DNA from: Lysobacteraceae bacterium
GTDB lineage: Bacteria > Pseudomonadota > Gammaproteobacteria > Xanthomonadales > Rhodanobacteraceae
Assembly: GCA_028870665.1 (NCBI GenBank)
Contig: JAGWPB010000022.1
Span: 1 to 39,834, forward strand
DNA length: 39,834 nucleotides
Reading direction: 5' to 3'
Made by a program: the position numbers and the translations under genes. A model generated the notes under the pieces. It saw nothing but the letters and a program-made list of their open reading frames with translations, had not been told where the DNA came from and ran no database searches. Positions within the stretch are counted from its first letter, which is position 1; each line of letters begins with the position of its first letter. This document shows, one piece after another, positions 12,075 through 20,179 of this stretch.

Positions 12075-13208
12075 ATGATCAGCGCCCGCTTCCACCCCGC
12101 CCTCGACGCGATCGATGCGACGGCCTGGAACGCGCTGCGCGCGGACGACAACCCCTTCCTCGACCATGCGTTCCTCGCCGGTCTGGAGCGCCACGGCTGC
12201 ATCCGCCCCGAGTGGGGCTGGCAGCCGCATCACTTGGCGTTGTACGACGACGGCGCGCTGATCGGCGCCGCGCCGCTGTATCTGAAGGGCAATTCGCACG
12301 GCGAGTTCGTCTTCGATCACGCCTGGGCGCAGGCCTGGGAGCGCGCCGGCGGGCGCTACTATCCCAAGCTGCTGGCGGCGATCCCGTACACGCCGGTAAC
12401 CGGGCCGCGCCTGCTGGCCGGCAGCGCCGCCGGTTCGGCGGCGATCCGCGAACGCCTGGTCGCCGCGCTGGTCGCGGAAACGCGACGCCTCGGCCTTGCC
12501 TCGGCGCATGTCAACTTCGTCGCCGAGGACGAGTGCCGCGCATTCGACGCCGACTGGCTGCCGCGCTTCGACTGGCAGTTCCACTGGGCCAATGCGGGCT
12601 ATCGCGACTTCGCCGATTTCCTCGCCGCGCTCAATCACAAGAAGCGCAAGAACATCCGCGGCGAACGCGCGGCATTGCAGCGCGCCGGACTCGCGATCGA
12701 ATGGCGCCGCGGTGCCGACCTCGACGCCGATGAGTGGGCCGCGGTGCACCGGCTCTACTTCGCGACATTCGAGGAAAAGGGCAATCACCCCGCGCTCAGC
12801 GAGGCATTCTTCCGGCACCTGGGCACGACGCTGGGCGCGCAGACCTGGGCGGCGCTGGCCCGACGCGGCGAACGCATCGTGGCCATGGCCTTGTGCCTGA
12901 GTTCGAGGACGACGCTGTATGGCCGCTACTGGGGCAGCGAGGAGGCCCTGCCCGGCCTGCATTTCGAACTCTGCTACTACCAGGGCATCGAACATTGCAT
13001 CCGTGCCGGCCTCGATCGCTTCGAGCCGGGCGCGCAGGGCGAGCACAAGCTGGCGCGCGGCTTCCTGCCGGCACGCACCTACTCGCGGCATCATCTGGCG
13101 CATGCCGGCTTCCGCGCCGCGGCGGCCGCGGCCCTGGCCGAGGAAGCGGCGATGCTGGAGGACTACCGACGCGAACTCGGCGCCCACACGCCCTACGCCC
13201 GATGCTGA
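12075..13208 (+). CDS. FemAB-like N-acyltransferase (COG3146/DUF482 type)
   Basis: The 377-residue protein resembles the GNAT/FemAB-like family formerly called DUF482, conserved but functionally undefined in proteobacteria. Recognisable features are NPFLDHAFLAGLERHG near the N-terminus and LLAAIPYTPVTGPRLL (residues about 97-112). ALNHKKRKNIRGERAAL near residue 192 and YWGSEEALPGLHFELCYYQ near 290 follow. The C-terminus contains EPGAQGEHKLARGFLP, typical of the family. The acceptor is unknown; peptidoglycan-type aminoacylation should not be assumed. Its stop codon overlaps the aat start by 7 nt, so the two are translationally linked. In related genomes this gene often neighbours aat (recollection, not checked). 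Confidence 0.85.
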   Translation: MISARFHPALDAIDATAWNALRADDNPFLDHAFLAGLERHGCIRPEWGWQPHHLALYDDGALIGAAPLYLKGNSHGEFVFDHAWAQAWERAGGRYYPKLLAAIPYTPVTGPRLLAGSAAGSAAIRERLVAALVAETRRLGLASAHVNFVAEDECRAFDADWLPRFDWQFHWANAGYRDFADFLAALNHKKRKNIRGERAALQRAGLAIEWRRGADLDADEWAAVHRLYFATFEEKGNHPALSEAFFRHLGTTLGAQTWAALARRGERIVAMALCLSSRTTLYGRYWGSEEALPGLHFELCYYQGIEHCIRAGLDRFEPGAQGEHKLARGFLPARTYSRHHLAHAGFRAAAAAALAEEAAMLEDYRRELGAHTPYARC

Positions 13209-13933
13209 GACAGCCCGTTCTGCTCGACCCGCTGCGGCTGGACTTTCCGCCGCCCGAACACGCCTTGCGCGAGCCCGACGGGTTGCTGGCGGTGGGCGGC
13301 GACCTGTCGCCGCAACGTCTGCTCGCGGCCTATCGGCGCGGCATCTTTCCGTGGTTCGGCGCGGGCGACCCGATCCTGTGGTGGTCACCCGATCCGCGCT
13401 GCGTGTTTCGCACCGACGCGCTGCATGTGCCGCAGCGGCTGATCCGCAGCCTGCGCCGCGGCAGCTGGACGCTGAGCATCGACACCGCCTTTGAACGCGT
13501 CATCGGCGCCTGCGCGGCATCTCGTGCAGACGCCGCCGGCACCTGGATCACGCCGGCCATGCACGCGGCCTATCGACTGCTGCACGAGCTCGGTCACGCG
13601 CATTCGTTCGAGGTCTGGGACGACACGCGGCTGGTCGGTGGGCTGTACGGCGTCGCGACCGGCGACCTGTTCGCCGGCGAGTCCATGTTCAGCGCCGCCA
13701 GCGGCGGCTCGCGCGCGGCACTGCTGTGCGCGGTGCGCCTGCTGGACCGCTGGGGCTGGCCGCTGCTCGACGCCCAGGTCGCCAACCCGCATCTACTGCG
13801 CATGGGCGCGATCGAACTGCCGCGGCACGAATTCCTCGGCCGTGCGGCCACGCTCGTCGCCCGCGCAGGCCGCCCAGGTCGCTGGGACACCGCGCTGCCC
13901 TGGCGCGAGGCGCGCGAGCTGGTCTTGAACTGA
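13202..13933 (+). CDS. aat: Leucyl/phenylalanyl-tRNA-protein transferase
   Basis: Aat adds Leu or Phe from aminoacyl-tRNA to proteins with N-terminal Arg or Lys, marking them for ClpS/ClpAP degradation (N-end rule). The 243-residue product has the family's PPPEHALREPDGLLAVGGDL and AYRRGIFPWFGAGDPILWWS near the N-terminus. It also has PDPRCVF, VGGLYGVATGDLFAGESMFS (near residue 150), and LDAQVANPHLLRMGAIELPR. The ATG at 13202 lies inside the last codons of the preceding acyltransferase gene. The frame's upstream extension is an out-of-frame shadow of that gene. Confidence 0.96.
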   Translation: MLRQPVLLDPLRLDFPPPEHALREPDGLLAVGGDLSPQRLLAAYRRGIFPWFGAGDPILWWSPDPRCVFRTDALHVPQRLIRSLRRGSWTLSIDTAFERVIGACAASRADAAGTWITPAMHAAYRLLHELGHAHSFEVWDDTRLVGGLYGVATGDLFAGESMFSAASGGSRAALLCAVRLLDRWGWPLLDAQVANPHLLRMGAIELPRHEFLGRAATLVARAGRPGRWDTALPWREARELVLN

Positions 13934-14118
13934 GCATCGGGCGTGCTCGCAATCGCCGCCAGGTGGAGGGACGCGAGAGCCGGATCGTTGGCGGCGGGAT
14001 CATCGCGGTGACGTGCCTGTGCGCGCCGTGCAGGGCTCGCGCGTGCCCGGACCGTCCTCGAGCCGTGGATGGGTTACCCCGCCCCGAGCCCGCAAGTGCG
14101 CGGATTCCCTGGGGAAGG

Positions 14119-14134
14119 TCTGAACAAGTTCAGA
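14119..14134. repeat. tctgaac palindrome (REP-like)
   Basis: tctgaac and gttcaga are perfect inverted arms around aa. The same core tctgaacaagt recurs in the hairpin at 14223. Confidence 0.45.
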
Positions 14135-14222
14135 TCGTCCTCAAGCCATGGACGGCTTGCCGCGCATCGATCACGCATGTGCCTGATGCGGCGTAGCCGA
14201 GGCCGGACCGGTGCCGGAGCGC

Positions 14223-14257
14223 CCTCTGAACAAGTCCAGGATGGACTGGTTCCGAGG
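14223..14257. repeat. REP-like hairpin between convergent genes
   Basis: cctctgaacaagtcc and ggactggttccgagg are imperfect 15-bp inverted arms (two mismatches) around a 5-nt loop. It lies just past the stop codon of the SGNH gene on the minus strand, so it may act as a 3'-end structure for it. Confidence 0.5.
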
Positions 14258-14261
14258 TTCC

Positions 14262-15479
14262 CTAGAAGCCCGCGTCGCCGGCATCCCGCGGCACTGTCGC
14301 ACCGGCCCGGTGCACGGGCGGCGAGCCCCGCGCCGCCGGGCTCCGCAAGGCCGCCTCGACGATCGGCACCAGGGCGGCGGTAAATCGCCGGGCCGCAGGC
14401 GCGGAAAGGTGTGACCACTCCGGCTGCTCGTAGCCCTGCAGCTGCGGGTAGTCGGTGAACGCGATACCCGGTTCGCCGGTGCGCTGGAGCAGCACATCCC
14501 ACGTCTTCGCGCGCGGCGCGATGCGCTCCTCGAAGGTGTAGTAGGGGCCGATCACCGGCGCGCGCAGGAAGACCACCTTCACGCCCCGCGCACGCAGCAT
14601 CCTGACGGCAGCCACGGCGCGCTCGATCTGCGCCTGCGCGATGGCGGACGCCTTGGCCGGCGTCTCGAACCCCGGCGGCGGTGGACCCGTGAACTGCTGC
14701 GACCAGATCCGCCGCGCCAGCGCGCGGTAAGCGGGGTCGGTCACCAGCTTCGACCACATGTGCGTGTTGCGGTCGGCATCCGAGTTGGACAGCTTGCGCA
14801 CACTGATGCGCGGATGGGTGCCCGCGCGCACCGGCCACGGCTGTCGCGCAAGCACGGTCTCCAGCGCGAAGTCGGAGTCGTCGAATGCCACGTACGGCTC
14901 GAACAGGTGCATCGACAGCCAGTTGCTGATCCGCTGCGACGGGCTTTCCCGGCGGGCGTCGCGGATCGCGTCGGCACGATAGGCGAAGCCGGTGAAAAAC
15001 AGCGACGAGGTGACGCCCACCAGCAACCGCCCGGTGAACTTCGGGTCGGCGGCCAGATCCTCCAGCACCGGCAGCGCGGAGGTGCCCTCCAGCGCCAGCT
15101 GGATCGGCCGCTCACCGGTGAGCCGCTGCCAGACCGGCAACTGGATGTCGAACAGCGTGCGCGACGAGCCGATCAGCACCAGCGCGTTGCCTTCGCCGTT
15201 GTCGATGCGCCGGCGCTGCTGCGCCCATTCGCCATTGCTGTTCATGTAGCTGGGGGTGACGCCGAAGGCGCGCCAATGCCATTCCCACGCTCCGGTCAGC
15301 ACCAGAGCCAGGGTCAGCGCACCGAGCCAGATGCGACCCCAGGATCGTTCGGGGATGTCGCGCTCGGGCACCGGTTGGGCCACACCGGGGCGGTCGGAAG
15401 CCGTCAACCGCACGAAGCCCGGCCGCCCCGCGCCGCCATCCGCTGCACCACCCTCAGAACTGGAAGTAGATGAACGCAC
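14262..15479 (-). CDS. Membrane-anchored SGNH-like hydrolase/acetyltransferase partner of MBOAT
   Basis: The 405-residue protein has one membrane anchor (about residues 50-67, LGALTLALVLTGAWEW) and a large domain probably facing the periplasm. The domain opens with a nucleophile-like ALVLIGSSRTLFDIQ (near residue 100) and ends with WSHLS (near 367), in the position of the SGNH/GDSL histidine. Such proteins (AlgX/AlgJ- or DltD-like) commonly accept acyl groups passed across the membrane by an MBOAT protein. The start is the GTG at 15479, which has an AGGGGA ribosome-binding site at good spacing inside the MBOAT gene; the two genes overlap by 26 nt. The acylated polymer is unknown. The C-terminal 30 residues are low-complexity. 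Confidence 0.7.
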   Translation of the reverse strand: MRSSTSSSEGGAADGGAGRPGFVRLTASDRPGVAQPVPERDIPERSWGRIWLGALTLALVLTGAWEWHWRAFGVTPSYMNSNGEWAQQRRRIDNGEGNALVLIGSSRTLFDIQLPVWQRLTGERPIQLALEGTSALPVLEDLAADPKFTGRLLVGVTSSLFFTGFAYRADAIRDARRESPSQRISNWLSMHLFEPYVAFDDSDFALETVLARQPWPVRAGTHPRISVRKLSNSDADRNTHMWSKLVTDPAYRALARRIWSQQFTGPPPPGFETPAKASAIAQAQIERAVAAVRMLRARGVKVVFLRAPVIGPYYTFEERIAPRAKTWDVLLQRTGEPGIAFTDYPQLQGYEQPEWSHLSAPAARRFTAALVPIVEAALRSPAARGSPPVHRAGATVPRDAGDAGF

Positions 15480-16869
15480 TGCCGTTCCCCTGTGCGATGA
15501 CCACGAGGAAAGCCATGACCCCGATCGCTGCCGCGAGCGGCGCCGCGGGGACGCCGTGGAGCATCGATTCCAGCGTGCGCCGGCGCATCACCCAGTGCGC
15601 CGTCACGATGCCGGCGACGATCAGCAGCGTGCTGGTGACGAGCATCGTCGGCAGGATCGGTGTCGCCGCCGCATTGGCGCCTGCCATCCCGCGCAGCACG
15701 CTCCAGGCCTTGCCGAAGCTGTGCGCGCGGAAGAACACCCAGGTCACGTTGACCAGCATCCAGGTCAGCAAGCCCAACGCCCCCAGCGCGACCGGGCCCG
15801 GCCGGTAGCCGGCGAAGTGCGCGCGCAGCAGGCGCTCGGCCGAAAGGTACAGGCCATGAAGACCGCCCCACGCCACAAAGGTCCAGCTGGCGCCATGCCA
15901 GAGGCCACCCAGCAGCATGGTCCCCATCAATGCGGCATAGGTGCGCGCCGGGCCGTGGCGGTTGCCGCCCAGCGGGATGTAAAGATAATCGCGCAGCCAC
16001 GACGACAGCGTGATGTGCCAGCGCCGCCAGAAGTCCGAAAAACCTATCGCCGCGTAGGGAAATCGGAAATTGTCCGGCATCGCGAAACCAAGGCACATCG
16101 CCACGCCGATGGCGATGGTCGAATAGCCGGCAAAATCGCAGAAGATCTGCCCGCTGAAAGCCAGCGTGCCGATCCAGGCATCCAGCGCGCCCAGCGCCTG
16201 GCTGCCGTTGTAGACCGGATCGACCGCCTTGGCCAGGAAACTGTCGGCCAGCACCACCTTCTGGAACAGGCCGAGCGTCATCAGCACCAGGCCGTACTGC
16301 AGCTGCCGGCGACTGGCCCGTCGCGGCTGCTCAAACTGCGGCACCAGTTCGGTGGGCCGCATGATCGGCCCGGCCACCAGGTGCGGAAAGAAGGTGACGA
16401 ACAGCGCGTAGTCGAGGAACTTGCGCGCCGGCAAGGCGCGCCGCAAATACACGTCCAGGGTGTAGGAAAGGGTGGCGAAGGTGTAGAACGAGATGCCGAC
16501 CGGCAGCACGATGTCCCATGCCGGCGGCGTGTAATGCGCACCGATATCCGCCATCAGCGCGCTGAAATTGTCGAGCAGGAAGTGGCCGTATTTGAAATAG
16601 CCCAGCATGCCGAGATTGGCCACCACCGAGAGCAGCATCCACGCCCGTCGCACCAGCGGCCTTTCGGCGTGTACCAGCTTCTGCGCAGCGAACCAGTCGA
16701 CCAGCGTCGAGATCCACAGCAGGATCACGAAGGGTGGATTCCAGGCGGCGTAAAACAGGTAGCTCGCGATCAGCAGATTGACCTTTTTCGTGGTCCAGCC
16801 GAACGGCATTGCATGCAGTGCGAGCACCACGATGAAAAACGCCATGAAGGCGAGCGAATTGAAAACCAT
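15454..16869 (-). CDS. MBOAT family O-acyltransferase
   Basis: This 471-residue polytopic inner-membrane protein belongs to the membrane-bound O-acyltransferase family (AlgI/DltB-like). MBOAT proteins move acyl groups across the membrane for modification of exported glycans or other polymers. Conserved parts are LPVGISFYTFATLSYT (near residue 145), FVTFFPHLVAGPI (near 180) and SDFWRRWHITLSSWLRDYLY (near 283). The catalytic His lies in GGLWHGASWTFVAWGG (near 323). The ATG at 16869 is preferred over the adjacent GTG at 16872 because GGGGGG is then 5 nt upstream. It overlaps the SGNH partner. No polysaccharide synthesis genes lie nearby, so the acceptor cannot be inferred. Confidence 0.9.
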   Translation of the reverse strand: MVFNSLAFMAFFIVVLALHAMPFGWTTKKVNLLIASYLFYAAWNPPFVILLWISTLVDWFAAQKLVHAERPLVRRAWMLLSVVANLGMLGYFKYGHFLLDNFSALMADIGAHYTPPAWDIVLPVGISFYTFATLSYTLDVYLRRALPARKFLDYALFVTFFPHLVAGPIMRPTELVPQFEQPRRASRRQLQYGLVLMTLGLFQKVVLADSFLAKAVDPVYNGSQALGALDAWIGTLAFSGQIFCDFAGYSTIAIGVAMCLGFAMPDNFRFPYAAIGFSDFWRRWHITLSSWLRDYLYIPLGGNRHGPARTYAALMGTMLLGGLWHGASWTFVAWGGLHGLYLSAERLLRAHFAGYRPGPVALGALGLLTWMLVNVTWVFFRAHSFGKAWSVLRGMAGANAAATPILPTMLVTSTLLIVAGIVTAHWVMRRRTLESMLHGVPAAPLAAAIGVMAFLVVIAQGNGSAFIYFQF

Positions 16870-17081
16870 CACGGCCCCCCGTGCGCCCGTGCGGGCGACC
16901 GACCTTTAACACCGACGCGATCCAGGCGCAAGAAAAGCGGCAGTCCATGCCCGGCGGGCTGCGACTCAAGCAGGCGGTGCGACCGCCCGCGGCAGCACTC
17001 GCCCGATCGCCGGATCGATCGGTAGTGTGAAGGCTCTAGACGGCGCGTCTACGGTAAGCGAACTCCGACGAGGAACTCCCG

Positions 17082-17624
17082 ATGAGCAGCAAGCCGAAAC
17101 TGAAATCGCAGACCAAGGCCGGCGCCGTGCAGGCCCAGGCGCTGGGCAAGGGCATCATGGAATCCGCGCAACAGATCTGGCTGGCCGGACTGGGCGCGTT
17201 CGCCAAGGCGCAGGCCGAGGGCGGCAAGCTGTTCGACACCCTGGTCAAGGAAGGCAGCGCGATCGAGCAGAAGACGCGCCGATTCACCGACAGCAAGGTG
17301 CACGAGGTGCGTGGTGCCGTCGAGTCGAGTGTCGGTGCCGCTCGGCAGCGCGCCACCGACACCTGGGATCGTCTGGAAAAGGTGTTCGAGGATCGCGTCT
17401 CGCGTTCGCTGTCGCGCCTGGGCGTGCCCGGCCGTCAGGACATGGATGCGCTCGCTGCACGCGTCGAGCAACTGGCCCGCGCGGTGCACCAGCTCAATGG
17501 AGCGGCGCCCAAGGCCAGCGGCCAGGCCAGGAGTCGCAAACCCCAGGACGATCTGGCGGCACTCGAGGCGGCGCAGATTGCCAAGGCCAAGCCGAAGCCC
17601 AGGCCCAGGTCCAGCCGCAAGTAA
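17082..17624 (+). CDS. Phasin family protein (PHA granule-associated)
   Basis: Phasins coat polyhydroxyalkanoate granules and influence their size and number. The 180-residue product has the phasin helix ALGKGIMESAQQIWLAGLGA near residue 22, then FAKAQAEGGKLFDTLVKEG. A long amphipathic helical region runs to about residue 115. A lysine/proline/alanine-rich tail (KAKPKPRPRSSRK) resembles the basic C-termini of PhaF-like phasins that bind DNA. GAGGA lies 7 nt before the ATG. It converges with the fatty acyl-CoA reductase gene, with a terminator between. No PHA synthase is in the window, so the granule role is family knowledge plus inference. Confidence 0.88.
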   Translation: MSSKPKLKSQTKAGAVQAQALGKGIMESAQQIWLAGLGAFAKAQAEGGKLFDTLVKEGSAIEQKTRRFTDSKVHEVRGAVESSVGAARQRATDTWDRLEKVFEDRVSRSLSRLGVPGRQDMDALAARVEQLARAVHQLNGAAPKASGQARSRKPQDDLAALEAAQIAKAKPKPRPRSSRK

Positions 17625-17670
17625 TCGCCGAGCAAGCCCTGCCCTCCGCCTCCCGGGCACACGCTTCACG

Positions 17671-17733
17671 AGGCCCGTCGGTCATCCCGTGCTGGCAGAT
17701 CCCTCCCCTGCCACTCGACCGGCGGGCCTTTTT
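17671..17733 (+). terminator. Rho-independent terminator after the phasin gene
   Basis: aggcccgtcgg (17671-17681) pairs with ccggcgggcct (17719-17729) over 11 bp with one G-U, followed directly by a T-run (17729-17733). The 37-nt loop contains its own small stem (ggcag/ctgcc). It is oriented to end the phasin transcript; on the other strand no T-run follows. Confidence 0.7.
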
Positions 17734-17768
17734 CTCCGGCACCCTGCGCCAGCCGCCGGATCCGGCAG

Positions 17769-19763
17769 CTACCAGTGCACCCCGCGCATCAGCGCGGCGA
17801 ACGCGATCTGCTCGCTGGTCGGCGGCTGGGCCAGCGCTTCGCGCATGCCCTTGATGCCCTTGGCGGCCGGCGAGTCGGGGAACAGGCGGAACGCCGAGTT
17901 GATGATGATCTCGTAGGCCCGCGGCGCCAGTGCGTAGAGAATCTGCGCGAAAGTGCCCAATCGCGTCGCCACCCGTACCGGACGCTCGATGATTGCCTGC
18001 ACCACCATCTCGGCGGCCTCCTCGGGCGTCAACGTCGGCACCGATTCGTAGATCTTGGTCGGCGCGATCATCGGCGTCTTCACCAGCGGCATGTTGATGG
18101 TGGTGAAGCTGACACCCTGGTCGGAGAACTCGGCTTGCGCGCAGCGCGAGAAGGCATCCAGCGCCGCCTTGGAGGCGACATAGGCCGAGAATCGCGGCGA
18201 ATTGGTCAGCACGCCGATCGAGGAGATGTTGACGATATGGCCGCCGTGGCGCGCGGCCATGCTCGGCAGCACACCCATGATCAACCGCAGCGCGCCGAAA
18301 TAATTCAGCTGCATGGTGCGCTCGAAGTCGTGGAAGCGCTCGTAGCTGAGCGCGATCGAGCGCCGGATCGAGCGCCCGGCGTTGTTGATCAGCACGTCGA
18401 CCCGGCCGTGCTCGGCCAGCACCTGCCGGATGAAGGCGTCCGCGGCCGCCTGATCGGCCAGATCCACCCGGTACGTCCAGCAGCGGCCGCCGGCGCCCTC
18501 GATCGCCTGCTTCGTCGCCGCCAGTTCGTCCTCGCCGCGCGCACAGATCACCACCCGCGCACCCGCGCCGGCGACCTTGAGCGCCACCGCCTTGCCGATG
18601 CCCGACGAGCCGCCGCTGATCAGCACCACGCGATCCCTGACCTTGCCGGCCAGCGAGTGGTCGACGAACAGGTCGGGATCGAGATGGCGCTCCCAGTAGT
18701 CCCACAGCCGCCAGGCATAGTCGTCGAGCTTCGGCAGCACGATGCCCGAGCCCTTCAGCGCGCGCTCGGTTTCGCGGCAATCGAAGCGTGTCGGGTAGTT
18801 GACGAAGCGCAGCACCTCGGCGGGAATGCCGAGATCGCGCAACAGGGCGCGCGCCATGCGCCGCACCGGCGGCAGATTGCCCAGCGCCGCGCGCAGCGAT
18901 CCGGGAATGAAGCCGAACATGCGCGCATCCAGCCGCATGCTCATCTGCGGCGCGTGCCCGGCGCGGGCGAACAGGTTGAGCACCTCGCCGATGCGCCGCG
19001 GCGCCGGATCGGTCAGGTGGAAGGTGTGGCCGTCGAGTTTCGGCTTGTGCGCGATGTGGTCGAGCGCGGACGCCACCCAGTCCACCGGCACCATGTTGAG
19101 ACGTCCGCCCTCGAGACCGACGGTCGGCATCCACGGCGGCAGCGTCTCGCGCAGTTTCTTGATCAGACGGAAAAAGTAATAGGGCCCGTCGATCTTGTCG
19201 ATCTCGCCGCTGCGCGAATGACCGATCACCACGCCGGGTCGATAGATGCGCAGCGGCCGCCGGCACTCGGCGCGAACGATGCGTTCTGCCTCGTGCTTGG
19301 TGCGGAAATAGGGATGCTCGAGGCCCTCGGCTTCGGCGAACATGTCCTCGCGGAACACGCCGGGATACAGGCCTGCGACCGCGACCGAACTGACGTGGTG
19401 CACGCAGCCGGCGCCCACCGCGTCGGCAAGTTCCAGCATGTGGCGCGTGCCGTCGACGTTGGCGGCGTACTGGGCCTCCGCGGCGCCGGCGAGGTCGTAG
19501 ATCGCGGCCAGGTGGAACAGGTGCCGCACCTTGCCCTTGAGCGCGCGCTGCTGCGCCGGCGCGACGCCGAGCCGTGCGGCGCCCAGATCGCCGCGCACCG
19601 CGACCAGGCGCGCGGAGTCGGCACCCAGCCGTTCGCGCAACGCCTCGAACCGCCGTTCGGAGCCCTTGCGTACCAGGCAGTAGATCGTGCCCTTGCGCGC
19701 CAGCAGCCGCTCGAGCAGGTGGCGGCCGATGAAACCCGTGGCCCCGGTGACGAAATAGCTCAT
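17769..19763 (-). CDS. Alcohol-forming fatty acyl-CoA reductase (two-domain SDR)
   Basis: The 664-residue protein closely resembles, from memory, the Marinobacter fatty acyl-CoA reductase of about 660 residues. That enzyme reduces acyl-CoA through the aldehyde to a fatty alcohol with NADPH. Domain 1 is an extended SDR (thioester-reductase type): TGATGFIG at residues 6-13 and YFRTK near 150. Domain 2 is a classical SDR: GGSSGIG near residue 380, NNAGRSIRRS, the active-site serines in VNISSIGV, and YVASK near 526. Family-specific stretches include FHDFERTMQLNYFG and MPLVKTPMIAPTKIY. The ATG at 19763 follows GGGGAG at 6 nt and directly opens the Rossmann strand. The earlier in-frame Met adds 24 residues of junk. 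It is divergent from ACBP-TetR. Confidence 0.92.
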   Translation of the reverse strand: MSYFVTGATGFIGRHLLERLLARKGTIYCLVRKGSERRFEALRERLGADSARLVAVRGDLGAARLGVAPAQQRALKGKVRHLFHLAAIYDLAGAAEAQYAANVDGTRHMLELADAVGAGCVHHVSSVAVAGLYPGVFREDMFAEAEGLEHPYFRTKHEAERIVRAECRRPLRIYRPGVVIGHSRSGEIDKIDGPYYFFRLIKKLRETLPPWMPTVGLEGGRLNMVPVDWVASALDHIAHKPKLDGHTFHLTDPAPRRIGEVLNLFARAGHAPQMSMRLDARMFGFIPGSLRAALGNLPPVRRMARALLRDLGIPAEVLRFVNYPTRFDCRETERALKGSGIVLPKLDDYAWRLWDYWERHLDPDLFVDHSLAGKVRDRVVLISGGSSGIGKAVALKVAGAGARVVICARGEDELAATKQAIEGAGGRCWTYRVDLADQAAADAFIRQVLAEHGRVDVLINNAGRSIRRSIALSYERFHDFERTMQLNYFGALRLIMGVLPSMAARHGGHIVNISSIGVLTNSPRFSAYVASKAALDAFSRCAQAEFSDQGVSFTTINMPLVKTPMIAPTKIYESVPTLTPEEAAEMVVQAIIERPVRVATRLGTFAQILYALAPRAYEIIINSAFRLFPDSPAAKGIKGMREALAQPPTSEQIAFAALMRGVHW

Positions 19764-19805
19764 CTGCACTCCCCTGCCGTGCCGTCCGCGGCGCGCGTCG
19801 CGGCT

Positions 19806-19835
19806 AGCATAGATGCGCCTCGACGATGCGGCCAA
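19806..19835 (-). promoter_or_regulatory. Candidate promoter for the fatty acyl-CoA reductase
   Basis: On the minus strand TTGGCC (19835-19830) and TATGCT (19811-19806) are separated by 18 bp and lie about 43 bp upstream of the start codon. Hexamer matches are moderate. It overlaps the region where a TetR operator for the divergent genes would be expected, but no clear palindromic operator is seen. Confidence 0.3.
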
Positions 19836-19843
19836 GCGCTGCG

Positions 19844-19872
19844 TTGACCCCCTCGGGGACGCGTGCTACAAG
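19844..19872 (+). promoter_or_regulatory. Candidate sigma-70 promoter for ACBP-TetR
   Basis: TTGACC (19844-19849, 5 of 6) and TACAAG (19867-19872, 4 of 6) are spaced by exactly 17 bp, 38 bp upstream of the ACBP start codon. This is the best promoter match I noted in the window's intergenic regions. It lies beside the divergent reductase promoter. Confidence 0.5.
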
Positions 19873-19910
19873 CTCGCGCAAGCACCGATCACCGCAGGCA
19901 CCAGCAAGTC

Positions 19911-20168
19911 ATGGCCGATCTCAGGACCCAGTTCGCGCAGGCCGCCGATGACGTCAAGAAACTGGCCGAGCGCCCCGACAACGACACCCTGCTCAAGCTC
20001 TATGCGCTCTACAAGCAGGGCGCCGAAGGCGACGTCAGCGGCCCCAAGCCGGGATTTTTCGACTTCGTCGGCACCGCGAAATACGAGGCCTGGGCCAAGC
20101 TCAAGGGCACCAGCGCCGACGAGGCGATGAAAAAGTACGTCGAACTGGTGCGCAAGCTGGGCGCCTGA
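19911..20168 (+). CDS. Acyl-CoA-binding protein
   Basis: This 85-residue four-helix protein binds medium- and long-chain acyl-CoA esters with high affinity and buffers or delivers them. The ACBP signature is plain: LLKLYALYKQGAEGDVSG, then KPGFFDFVGTAKYEAWAKL, then the closing helix with DEAMKKYVELVRKLGA. The ATG at 19911 gives the standard family length; the open frame upstream adds unrelated residues. It is followed 11 bp later by a TetR gene and is divergent from the fatty acyl-CoA reductase. That makes delivery of acyl-CoA substrate to the reductase a reasonable inference. ACBP is common in eukaryotes and patchy in bacteria. Confidence 0.95.
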   Translation: MADLRTQFAQAADDVKKLAERPDNDTLLKLYALYKQGAEGDVSGPKPGFFDFVGTAKYEAWAKLKGTSADEAMKKYVELVRKLGA

Positions 20169-20179
20169 GTCGCGCCGCC

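Larger units (their letters stand above)
13934..14261. other. Intergenic stretch with REP-like units
   Basis: No credible gene lies in these 328 bases between the convergent aat and SGNH genes. Two related units start cgtcctcgagccgtggatgg (near 14051) and cgtcctcaagccatggacgg (near 14137). A 7-bp palindrome tctgaac/gttcaga lies at 14119-14134 and an imperfect 15-bp hairpin at 14223-14257. Both hairpins share tctgaacaagt. This looks like degenerate repetitive extragenic palindrome (REP) material between two gene 3' ends. Confidence 0.55.
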
